A DNA stretch of 5,974 nt from Eubacteriales Family XIII. Incertae Sedis bacterium (lineage in GTDB: Bacteria > Bacillota > Clostridia > Peptostreptococcales > Anaerovoracaceae). The notes beneath the pieces are model-generated. The model did no database searches. It was not told the DNA's origin and saw nothing but the letters and a program-made list of their open reading frames with translations. Location: the NCBI GenBank assembly GCA_031269205.1, contig JAISZM010000201.1:1-5974 (forward strand), written 5' to 3'. Each line of letters opens with the position of its first letter. Position 1 is the stretch's first letter. Shown here one piece after another: positions 1-5,122 of the stretch. The translations under genes and the position numbers were made by a program.

Positions 1-181
1 AATGGTAGGTTCCGTACCACTCGGCCGTGTCTAAGAAGTCTATGCCGCTGTCCAAGGCGTAGCCGACGACATCCGCGCCCTCGGCGAGCGGCAGCCGGAG
101 CTGCGTCCGGCCGATGGAAAGCACCCCCATACCGACACTCGTCACCGTTATCCCGCTCCGTCCCAATTCGCGTTTCTCCAT
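1..181 (-). CDS. Aldo/keto reductase, N-terminal 60 codons (runs off left edge)
   Basis: Reverse-strand translation from the ATG ending at 181 begins MEKRELGRSGITVTSVGMG and continues to FLDTAEWYGTYH at the window edge. This is the classic start of an aldo/keto reductase (NAD(P)H-dependent TIM-barrel oxidoreductase): the opening R-LG-SG-TVTSVGMG hairpin, then DFLDTAEWYG, which carries the catalytic Asp (residue 51) and Tyr (residue 56) of the Asp-Tyr-Lys-His tetrad. The Lys and His and all substrate-determining loops lie outside the window, so the substrate cannot be inferred. The start fits the usual family N-terminus, but no strong ribosome-binding site precedes it. The gene is divergent from alaS across 83 bp and has no evident functional tie to it. 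Family assignment is confident; subfamily is unknown. Confidence 0.88.
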   Translation of the reverse strand, partial: MEKRELGRSGITVTSVGMGVLSIGRTQLRLPLAEGADVVGYALDSGIDFLDTAEWYGTYH

Positions 182-232
182 GGGGATTATTTTAACACGA
201 ATTATCACCCCGGCACTTAGGGGTAATACTTG

Positions 233-241
233 TGGTAAAAT
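233..241 (+). promoter_or_regulatory. Possible extended -10 promoter of alaS
   Basis: The gap between the divergent aldo/keto reductase and alaS contains TGGTAAAAT, a TGn extension joined to a five-of-six match to TATAAT. No convincing -35 box sits 16-18 bp upstream, which extended -10 promoters can tolerate. Initiation would fall near 248 and leave a leader of only about 17 nt that still includes the ribosome-binding site. The whole 182-264 gap is too short for a T-box riboswitch, and I see no T-box core sequence in it. Confidence 0.35.
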
Positions 242-250
242 ATTATTCTG

Positions 251-256
251 AAAGGA
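251..256 (+). promoter_or_regulatory. Ribosome-binding site fixing the alaS start at 265
   Basis: AAAGGA lies eight bases before the ATG at 265. The frame is open back to a GTG at 232, which would add 11 residues (VVKYYSERIGN). However, that stretch contains the Shine-Dalgarno and the likely -10 box, so the downstream ATG is the real start. Confidence 0.7.
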
Positions 257-264
257 TAGGTAAC

Positions 265-2895
265 ATGCAAAAGATCGGACTCAACGAACTCAGGACGATG
301 TTCCGCGATTTCTTCGTCGACAAGGGACATCTCGCGCACAAGAGCTACTCGCTCATTCCCGAAAAGGACACGAGCCTGTTGCTCATCGGGGCGGGCATGG
401 CGCCGCTGAAGCCTTATTTCACGGGCGCGGAAACGCCGCCGCGGGTGCGCATGACGACATGTCAGAAGTGCATCCGCACGGGCGACCTCGACAACGTCGG
501 GCGCACGGCGAGGCACGCCACGTTTTTCGAGATGCTCGGCAATTTCTCGTTCGGCGACTATTTCAAGAAGGAGTCGCTGACGGGGGGTTGGGAGTTCGTG
601 ACCGAGGTGCTCGGGATGCCCGAGGACAGGCTTTGGGCGAGCGTCTACCTCGAGGACGACGAGGCGTACGACATCTGGGTGAACGATATCGGGTTGCCGG
701 CGAGCCGCGTCGTGAAGCTCGGCAAAGAGGATAATTTCTGGGAGATAGGCGTGGGGCCGTGCGGGCCGTGTTCGGAGCTGTACTACGACCGCGGGCCGGA
801 GCACGGTTGCGGCGAGCCGGACTGCAAGCCCGGGTGCGACTGCGACCGCTTCGTCGAGTTCTGGAACCACGTTTTTACTCAGTTCAACAGGGACGAAGAG
901 GGTACTTACACGCCTCTTGCGAACCCGAACATCGACACGGGGCTCGGACTCGAGCGGCTTGCCTGCATCATGCAGGACACGGACTCCATCTTCGAGGTCG
1001 ACACGATCAAGCACATACTCGACGGGATCGTGAAGATAAGCGGCGTCGAATACGAGGACGGCGCCGCGCCGACGGACGTATCGATACGCATCATCACGGA
1101 TCACATACGCAGCGTCACCTTCCTGATCGCGGACGGCGTCATGCCGTCTAGCGATGGCAGGGGGTACATACTTCGCAGATTGCTGCGGCGCGCGGCCGTA
1201 CACGGAAGGAAGCTCGGCGTAGACAGGATATTCCTCACTGAACTCGCGGACCTCGTGATCGAGGTTTCGGGCGGCGAGTACGAAGAACTCGTCGAAAAGC
1301 GCGAGTACATACACAAGATCATCAAGCTTGAGGAAGAGCGTTTCGCGCTCACGATAGACCGCGGCAGCGACTTGCTGAGTGAATACATCAGCGACATGAA
1401 GGAGTTTGAGCAGGGCGTACTGTCCGGGGACAGGGTCTTCAGGCTTCACGACGAGATGGGTTTCTCTCCGGAACTGACGAAGGAACTGCTTGCGGAGCAC
1501 GACATAGAGATCGACGAGGACGGCTATCTCGCGGAACTGAAGATACAGCAGGAGCGCTCGCGCCAAAGCCGCAAGACGGTGAACGTGGAGGCGTGGACGG
1601 ATAACGATAGTATTGTATCGGGGCTTGACAAGACCGAATTTATCGGCTACGACACGCTGCAGAGCCGCGCGCGCGTGCTGCGCGTCATTTCCGGAACGAA
1701 GGCCGTGGACATCGCCTGCGCAGGGGAAACCGTCGGAATCGTGCTTGACAGGACGCCGTTCTACGCGGAGAGCGGCGGGCAGGCGTCGGATGTCGGCGAC
1801 CTCGTCGGCGAGAACAGCTTCGCCCACGTGGACATGGCGCGCAAGGTGAACGGCGTGTTCATCCACCACGCCGAGATCGAAACGGGCGCGATCAATGTAG
1901 GCGATGAACTGCTCTGTACTGTCGAGGCGACTACGCGCAACCGGACCGCGCGCAACCACACCGCGACGCATCTGCTGCACAAGGCCCTGCGCGAGGTGCT
2001 CGGCGGCCACGTGCAACAGGCGGGTTCGAGCGTGGACGCCGAGCAACTGCGCTTCGACTTCACTCACTACGAGGGCGTGAACGGGTATAAGCTCGGCGAG
2101 ATAGAAGTCATAGTCAACCGCGTCATAGACGAGTTCATGCCCGTCACGACGACGGAAACGGACATCGAGGAAGCGAAAAAGAAGGGCGCTACGGCTCTCT
2201 TCGACGAGAAGTACGGCGACAAAGTGCGCGTCGTCGAGGTCGGCGATTTCAGCATGGAACTCTGCGGCGGCACGCATGTCCGCAACTCGGGCGAGGTGGG
2301 CGCCTTCAAGATACTCTCCGAGAATTCCATAGGTTCAGGGACGCGCCGTATTGAGGCGATAACGGGAACGGGCGTGTTGAATCCGCTGACGCGCGCGGAG
2401 GACATTCTCGCTGAACTCAGCAAGGTCTTCAAATCTGCTCCGGATACGATACTCGACAAAGTCGGCGACGTCCTCACTGACATGAAGTCGCTGAGGGACG
2501 AACTTGACGGCATACGAAAAGAGGGTATCGGCTCGTCCGTAGATTCCCTGCTCGCGTCCGCGACGGACGTGGACGGCGGAAAACTCGTGACGGGGAGTTT
2601 CGAGGGGCTGACGGCCGAAGACCTACGCGCCATGGCCGACGATATAAGGGCCGCCGCAAAGGATGTCATAGCGGCGCTCGCCTCCGTCACGAACGGAAAG
2701 GTCGTCTTCATCGTCGCCGTGTCCGATACCATGCAGGAGAAGGGCCACCAGGCCGGCGCTATAGTGAAAGCTATGGCCGAGGCGGCCGGCGGCGGTGGCG
2801 GTGGCAAGGCTGACATGGCGCAGGCGGGCGCGAAGAACCCGTCGAAAGTGGGGGAGGCCATGGCGGCGGTGAAGGAGTTTCTCGGAGCGGCGTAG
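265..2895 (+). CDS. alaS: Alanyl-tRNA synthetase
   Basis: Charges tRNA-Ala with alanine in the cytoplasm and hydrolyses mischarged Ser/Gly-tRNA-Ala. At 876 residues it matches the usual bacterial length. The class II aminoacylation core is clear: motif 2 around RHATFFEMLGNFSFGDYFK (residues 83-101) and motif 3 GLGLERL (from 226). The Cys-rich insert CGEPDCKPGCDCDRF common in this enzyme is present. The editing domain has both zinc-site pairs, HTATH (H565, H569) and CGGTH (C667, H671). These sit one residue from the E. coli positions, so editing should be intact. The C-terminal DHHA1/C-Ala part ends in the typical Gly-rich loop GGGGGGKADMAQAGAK. It is followed by ireB and ruvX in the same orientation, the conserved Firmicutes order. 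No T-box leader is seen upstream. A 686-codon open frame on the opposite strand is a codon-bias shadow. Confidence 0.99.
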   Translation: MQKIGLNELRTMFRDFFVDKGHLAHKSYSLIPEKDTSLLLIGAGMAPLKPYFTGAETPPRVRMTTCQKCIRTGDLDNVGRTARHATFFEMLGNFSFGDYFKKESLTGGWEFVTEVLGMPEDRLWASVYLEDDEAYDIWVNDIGLPASRVVKLGKEDNFWEIGVGPCGPCSELYYDRGPEHGCGEPDCKPGCDCDRFVEFWNHVFTQFNRDEEGTYTPLANPNIDTGLGLERLACIMQDTDSIFEVDTIKHILDGIVKISGVEYEDGAAPTDVSIRIITDHIRSVTFLIADGVMPSSDGRGYILRRLLRRAAVHGRKLGVDRIFLTELADLVIEVSGGEYEELVEKREYIHKIIKLEEERFALTIDRGSDLLSEYISDMKEFEQGVLSGDRVFRLHDEMGFSPELTKELLAEHDIEIDEDGYLAELKIQQERSRQSRKTVNVEAWTDNDSIVSGLDKTEFIGYDTLQSRARVLRVISGTKAVDIACAGETVGIVLDRTPFYAESGGQASDVGDLVGENSFAHVDMARKVNGVFIHHAEIETGAINVGDELLCTVEATTRNRTARNHTATHLLHKALREVLGGHVQQAGSSVDAEQLRFDFTHYEGVNGYKLGEIEVIVNRVIDEFMPVTTTETDIEEAKKKGATALFDEKYGDKVRVVEVGDFSMELCGGTHVRNSGEVGAFKILSENSIGSGTRRIEAITGTGVLNPLTRAEDILAELSKVFKSAPDTILDKVGDVLTDMKSLRDELDGIRKEGIGSSVDSLLASATDVDGGKLVTGSFEGLTAEDLRAMADDIRAAAKDVIAALASVTNGKVVFIVAVSDTMQEKGHQAGAIVKAMAEAAGGGGGGKADMAQAGAKNPSKVGEAMAAVKEFLGAA

Positions 2896-2916
2896 AGCGT
2901 TGTAACGGCAAGCGGT

Positions 2917-2963
2917 GACCGGGTTGAAAAAACCGGTTGAAAATAATCTGTAAAATTATTTCA
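2917..2963 (+). terminator. Two tandem inverted repeats after alaS, possible transcript end
   Basis: ACCGGGTT (2918-2925) pairs with AACCGGT (2931-2937) around a GAAAA loop, with one bulged G. Immediately after, TGAAAATAAT (2938-2947) pairs with ATTATTTCA (2955-2963), with one bulged A. Neither stem is followed by a run of T, so this is not a canonical Rho-independent terminator. The pair could instead stabilise or pause at the alaS 3' end, which would make sense because a new promoter begins just downstream. Low confidence in the functional call; the repeats themselves are plain to see. Confidence 0.3.
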
Positions 2964-2970
2964 TATGCCC

Positions 2971-2999
2971 TTGCGAACAGGTGTTTATTCAAGTATAAT
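2971..2999 (+). promoter_or_regulatory. Sigma-A-type promoter for ireB-ruvX
   Basis: TTGCGA (2971-2976, four of six to TTGACA) is separated by exactly 17 bp from a perfect TATAAT (2994-2999). Initiation would be near 3006, giving ireB a leader of about 100 nt. It lies about 75 bp past the alaS stop, so ireB-ruvX can be transcribed independently of alaS. Its position also argues against an upstream ATG start for ireB at 2965. Confidence 0.65.
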
Positions 3000-3049
3000 A
3001 TCTATTGACGGAAGCAATACCGGGTCGAAGTTTTTTTCTTACGCATATT

Positions 3050-3083
3050 GTCCGGCGAGGCGGGATCTGTTCGCTGCACGGAC
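3050..3083 (+). other. Potential hairpin in the ireB leader
   Basis: GTCCG-GCGA (3050-3058) can pair with TCGC (3071-3074) and CGGAC (3079-3083), with a four-base TGCA bulge on the 3' side. The structure ends just before the AAAGAGG ribosome-binding site (3086-3092). A T7 tract at 3031-3037 lies upstream of this hairpin, so it is not a terminator. It could influence translation of ireB, but this rests only on complementarity. Confidence 0.3.
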
Positions 3084-3105
3084 GGAAAGAGGCATTGTAA
3101 TCATT

Positions 3106-3357
3106 ATGGAAAATCGCAACACTCAGGTATACGAGGGGCAGGATAAGCCCGCTAAGAAGACCACGCTCGAGATACTGTCGACGGTGTATGAAGCCCTTGA
3201 GGACAAGGGTTATAACGCCATAGACCAGATAGTGGGGTATATACTGTCCGGGGATCCGTCATACATTACCGGGCACAACAACGCCCGCAACCTGATCCGG
3301 CAGGTCGAGCGCGACGATCTCGTCGAGGAGCTCCTCCATAGTTATCTCGGGAAATAG
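3106..3357 (+). CDS. ireB: IreB / UPF0297 (DUF965) family regulatory phosphoprotein
   Basis: An 83-residue cytoplasmic protein. The signature block KGYNAIDQIVGYILSGDPSYIT, which runs on into GHNNARNLIRQVERDDLVEELLHSYL, is diagnostic of the UPF0297 family (B. subtilis YrzL, Enterococcus IreB). In Enterococcus faecalis IreB is a small dimeric negative regulator of cephalosporin resistance, phosphorylated on N-terminal threonines by the PASTA kinase IreK. Here candidate Thr residues are T6 in the flexible N-terminus and the TT pair before the helix. That they are phosphorylated is inference. Start chosen at the ATG with AAAGAGG upstream (spacing 13, rather long). The frame is open further upstream, but that stretch has no family similarity and contains the promoter. 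It is followed 38 bp later by ruvX, the conserved partner. Confidence 0.93.
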   Translation: MENRNTQVYEGQDKPAKKTTLEILSTVYEALEDKGYNAIDQIVGYILSGDPSYITGHNNARNLIRQVERDDLVEELLHSYLGK

Positions 3358-3395
3358 TCTGTTTCTCCGGACGCCGCCCGTCGTCGGCAAGCGGT

Positions 3396-3824
3396 ATGAG
3401 ACGCCTCGCTCTTGACGTAGGCGACGCAACGATTGGCGTCGCCCTGAGTGATGAACTCGGCATAACCGCCCGAGGGCTTTTTACCATACAAAGAACCGAC
3501 GTCAAGTCTGACATGCGGAAAATCATGGAAACCGTGAAAGAAGAGGGTGCGAGGGCGGTCGTGGTGGGCTTGCCGCTCAATCTAGACGGTTCGGACAGCG
3601 TGCAGACGCAAAAGACGCGCGATTTCGCGGCAAAGCTCGGAAACCGGCTGCGCAGCAACGCGATGGCCGACGTGGACGTAGTCCTGTACGACGAGCGCTT
3701 CACGACGAAGATGGCGGAGCGCGTATTGATAGAAGCGGACATGAGCCGAAAAAAGCGCGCAAAGATCATAGACAAGCAGGCGGCCGTGATCATACTGCAG
3801 AGTTATCTGGAATCTGTAAGGTGA
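3396..3824 (+). CDS. ruvX: Putative Holliday junction resolvase / pre-16S rRNA nuclease YqgF (RuvX)
   Basis: A 142-residue RNase H-fold protein, the usual length for the family. Visible motifs are LALDVGDATIGVALSD with the first catalytic Asp (D7), VVVGLPLNLDGS (residues 55-66), the DERFTT strand with acidic residues D99-E100, and the C-terminal RKKRAKIIDKQAAVIILQSYL with D126. These are the conserved acidic and structural motifs of YqgF, which is implicated in 16S rRNA 5'-end maturation and was first predicted as a junction resolvase. One departure is GDATIG, where many homologues carry G-[TS]-[KR]-R-IG. The ribosome-binding site is weak (GGCAAGCGG before the ATG), but no upstream in-frame start fits. 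Probably co-transcribed with ireB. The DUF1292 gene (yrzB in B. subtilis) that commonly follows is absent; non-coding DNA follows instead. Confidence 0.95.
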   Translation: MRRLALDVGDATIGVALSDELGITARGLFTIQRTDVKSDMRKIMETVKEEGARAVVVGLPLNLDGSDSVQTQKTRDFAAKLGNRLRSNAMADVDVVLYDERFTTKMAERVLIEADMSRKKRAKIIDKQAAVIILQSYLESVR

Positions 3825-4281
3825 GCCGGCGACCCATGAAGGCAAAATGTTCCGTTATGGTTTCACGCGCCGATTCGTACCCACTATCTAGCCGATAGAA
3901 CAATATAGAGATAAACCCCACGAGACGAAATCACAGAATAAAACCGGGACGTAGACACGCATTAGAGGATCTCTCTTGAGGAGGATTAACCACTCCCATT
4001 CATCTATTCCGAAAACATAGATTTTAGGAATAGATGAATAACAAATAATAGGAACGTTGTTGACCGTAAAATTATTATGTTAGCTTAAGTTGCCCTCGTG
4101 CCACCTGCTCGAAGCGATATATGCCATATAGGTGTTGAAATTTCAATGTTAATAAGGCGGTACGCTCAAAATGGCTCTCTGCGCGTCTTTATTGTGGTTT
4201 TGGTATCACGGTGCCTGTTGATACGTTTTCTTCTGGGGATTGCACGTCTGTAGATCCGCTTTTGCTTCGCCCTCTGGCGGC
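3825..4281. other. Gene-less A+T-rich stretch between convergent ruvX and the LysM gene
   Basis: These 457 bp hold no open frame with recognisable protein features. Base composition drops visibly below that of the flanking genes, most strongly around 4021-4080. Contents I can point to are the long palindrome at 3998-4039, a GAGGAGG ribosome-binding-like sequence (3978-3984) with no start codon at suitable distance, a TATATG-C-CATATA palindrome (4118-4130), and a 16-codon frame at 4171-4221 preceded by AGGCGG that I do not consider a supported gene. No canonical terminator with a T-run is visible for either convergent gene. It may be decayed or inserted DNA. Confidence 0.6.
3998..4039. repeat. 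42-bp near-perfect palindrome
   Basis: ATTCATCTATTCC (3998-4010) and GGAATAGATGAAT (4027-4039) are exact reverse complements over 13 bp. After one G/A mismatch the pairing resumes with AAAA (4012-4015) and TTTT (4022-4025), leaving a six-base CATAGA loop. So 17 of 18 positions pair. The stem is A+T-rich and is not followed by a T-run on either strand, so it is not a standard terminator. No target-site duplication flanks it and no transposase is nearby. It could be a small RNA hairpin, a protein-binding site or a tiny palindromic repeat element. Confidence 0.85.
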
Positions 4282-4599
4282 TTACGGCACTATCGGCGCT
4301 TTGACGACCTGCCCAGGATAGATATAGCCTGTGTCCAGGCTGTTGGCGGCCCTGATCTCCGACACGTACTGCCTGATGGGCTTGTCGTCAGGTTTGTTGG
4401 CTCGCGCTATCGACCACAAGGTGTCCCCGGACTTGACCGTGACGTCCTTGTACGCCTGCTTCTCCGTGCCCGACACGCCTCCGCCCAGCGCGTACCCCGC
4501 TATGATGGCCACCATAACGATCATGGCCGTTATAAACGTCAGAAACCTGGGCTTCGATTTGACTCTATATCTCTTTCCCGCAATCACGAAGGTATTCAT
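4282..4599 (-). CDS. yneA: YneA-like SOS cell-division inhibitor: membrane-anchored LysM protein
   Basis: A 105-residue protein, the same length as B. subtilis YneA. It has a basic cytoplasmic N-terminus (GKRYRVKSKPR), one transmembrane segment (about residues 19-38) and an extracytoplasmic LysM domain (about 52-103). The LysM domain contains VTVKSGDTLWSIA and ends YIYPGQVVKAPIV. The YneA-type insert between LysM helix 1 and the Asn-Ser-Leu turn is also present. YneA blocks septation during DNA damage, acting at the membrane with its LysM domain outside. Here function is inferred from architecture plus the LexA operators upstream. Start chosen at the third Met, which has GGGAG eight bases upstream; two earlier Mets (4614 and 4626) lack as good a site. 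Unlike the B. subtilis arrangement, no lexA is adjacent. A generic LysM protein is the alternative, but the operators make it unlikely. Confidence 0.82.
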   Translation of the reverse strand: MNTFVIAGKRYRVKSKPRFLTFITAMIVMVAIIAGYALGGGVSGTEKQAYKDVTVKSGDTLWSIARANKPDDKPIRQYVSEIRAANSLDTGYIYPGQVVKAPIVP

Positions 4600-4607
4600 C
4601 TGCCACA

Positions 4608-4612
4608 CTCCC
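4608..4612 (-). promoter_or_regulatory. Ribosome-binding site deciding the LysM gene start
   Basis: On the minus strand GGGAG lies eight bases before the ATG at 4599. The in-frame ATGs at 4614 and 4626 have only GAGAG too close, or nothing convincing. This supports the 105-residue product over the 114-residue one. Confidence 0.6.
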
Positions 4613-4646
4613 ATATACTCTCTCATCCAAACGTCCAGGTTTTTCT

Positions 4647-4660
4647 GAAACGTGCGTTCA
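4647..4660. promoter_or_regulatory. LexA (DinR) box A, downstream of the start site
   Basis: Read on the minus strand the site is TGAACGCACGTTTC. It matches the Bacillus DinR consensus CGAACRNRYGTTYC at 13 of 14 positions and also fits the clostridial GAAC-N4-GTTY form. It covers about +2 to +15 relative to the predicted initiation point near 4662, where a bound repressor would block promoter clearance. Confidence 0.85.
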
Positions 4661-4668
4661 TATTATTT

Positions 4669-4697
4669 AGCATAAACGAACGTTAGTTTTCTGTCAA
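4669..4697 (-). promoter_or_regulatory. Sigma-A promoter of the YneA-like gene
   Basis: On the minus strand a perfect TTGACA -35 box (4692-4697) is separated by exactly 17 bp from TATGCT (4669-4674, four of six to TATAAT). Transcription should start near 4662, giving a leader of about 60 nt. The strong -35 with optimal spacing, overlain by three LexA boxes, is the typical build of a tightly repressed SOS promoter. Confidence 0.8.
4677..4690. promoter_or_regulatory. LexA (DinR) box B, within the -35/-10 spacer
   Basis: CGAACGTTAGTTTT has the core GAAC-N4-GTTT and lies entirely within the 17-bp spacer of the promoter. It is the weakest of the three against the Bacillus consensus (mismatches in the inner R/Y positions and the last base). 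Its placement between -35 and -10, midway between the other two boxes, supports it. Confidence 0.65.
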
Positions 4698-4707
4698 GAG
4701 ATATTTG

Positions 4708-4721
4708 TGAACAGACGTTCA
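4708..4721. promoter_or_regulatory. LexA (DinR) box C, upstream of -35
   Basis: TGAACAGACGTTCA is a perfect 5-4-5 palindrome and matches 12 of 14 positions of CGAACRNRYGTTYC, failing only at the two outermost bases. It spans roughly -47 to -60 of the promoter. Its centre is 31 bp from box B, which is 30 bp from box A. Confidence 0.82.
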
Positions 4722-4772
4722 ACATTAACCTTTCGGCAATAATCGTGTAATCACCGCTATGTACGGAGGCGG

Positions 4773-5078
4773 TCAGTAGTCGCTTCGATCCTTGCCGTAG
4801 ATGCCGGTCTCGTCGTTTTGGCCATCTTCGAAGTGCGCTTCTATGTATTCCACTACGGCGGTCTTGTCCACCACCTTGTACGGCGCGCCTGTAATGGGGT
4901 CGAAGGTCATGAGCGCCCTGCCCGCGTACCTCTTCGCCTCGTCCTTCACGGGCTTTTTGCGGGACTTTTTCGCCTTGTAGATGCGGCATATCAATCCCGC
5001 GATAACGATGACGGGAACAATCCCGAATATGAGTATGTCCGTAGCGCTATTAAAAACTCCGAATATTACCATAGTCAT
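4773..5078 (-). CDS. Small single-pass membrane protein of unknown function
   Basis: About 101 residues; not recognised. The N-terminus is short and hydrophobic. A transmembrane segment spans roughly residues 14-34 (DILIFGIVPVIVIAGLICRI), immediately followed by a basic cluster (YKAKKSRKKPVKDEAKR). The positive-inside rule therefore puts the C-terminal part in the cytoplasm. The soluble tail contains TFDPITGAPYKVV and then a predicted amphipathic helix (TAVVEYIEAHFED), ending in an acidic, Tyr-rich tail. Start is uncertain: ATG at 5078 or 5072, with GTG and TTG just upstream and no strong ribosome-binding site. It lies about 45 bp after the LacI-family gene on the same strand, so they may be co-transcribed. 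It ends 51 bp before the first LexA box of the YneA-like gene. The coding call rests on the coherent membrane topology and intact frame. Confidence 0.72.
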   Translation of the reverse strand: MTMVIFGVFNSATDILIFGIVPVIVIAGLICRIYKAKKSRKKPVKDEAKRYAGRALMTFDPITGAPYKVVDKTAVVEYIEAHFEDGQNDETGIYGKDRSDY

Positions 5079-5122
5079 CACCAAAACCCGTCACGCTACA
5101 TCGAAGCCGCATCCTAGACGCC

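Noticed and set aside
232..264. GTG start of alaS at 232
   Set aside because: It would place the Shine-Dalgarno AAAGGA and likely -10 box within the coding region. The ATG at 265 gives residue numbering one off from E. coli AlaRS at the zinc site.
182..264. T-box riboswitch upstream of alaS
   Set aside because: Only 83 bp are available before the divergent gene and no T-box core sequence is visible.
217..2277. A 686-codon open reading frame on the minus strand opposite alaS
   Set aside because: It lies wholly antisense to an unmistakable alaS. Its protein is Arg/Val/Ala/His-rich with no domain logic, as expected from the complement of G+C-biased codons.
2067..2861. A 264-codon minus-strand frame opposite the alaS 3' end
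   Set aside because: It is Ser/Pro/Ala-rich low-complexity translation that mirrors the alaS reading frame; no ribosome-binding site or family features.
2931..2938. AACCGGTT core as a LacI-family operator
   Set aside because: The symmetry stops after eight bases and the sequence is explained by the hairpin after alaS. The only LacI-type gene here is 2 kb away on the other strand.
3003..3037. TATTG/CAATA hairpin (3003-3019) followed by a T7 tract as an attenuator before ireB
   Set aside because: The five-bp stem is weak and ends 11 bases before the T-run, so it does not form a Rho-independent terminator.
2965..3105. N-terminal extension of ireB from an ATG at 2965
   Set aside because: The extra 47 residues do not resemble any part of the family, and the stretch contains a TATAAT promoter and the leader hairpin. 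The ATG at 3106 has an AAAGAGG site and gives the normal length.
4171..4221. A 16-codon hydrophobic frame (MALCASLLWFWYHGAC) preceded by AGGCGG
   Set aside because: It is too short to tell from chance, has no convincing promoter (a TTGACC at 4060-4065 has no matching -10), and conservation cannot be seen from one sequence.
4266..4277. CGCC-CTCT-GGCG hairpin just past the LysM gene stop as its terminator
   Set aside because: The stem is only four bp and no T-run follows in the minus-strand direction.
4240..4686. Plus-strand open frames of 105-148 codons opposite the LysM gene
   Set aside because: They are antisense to the LysM domain and cover the LexA-box promoter; no ribosome-binding site or recognisable domain.
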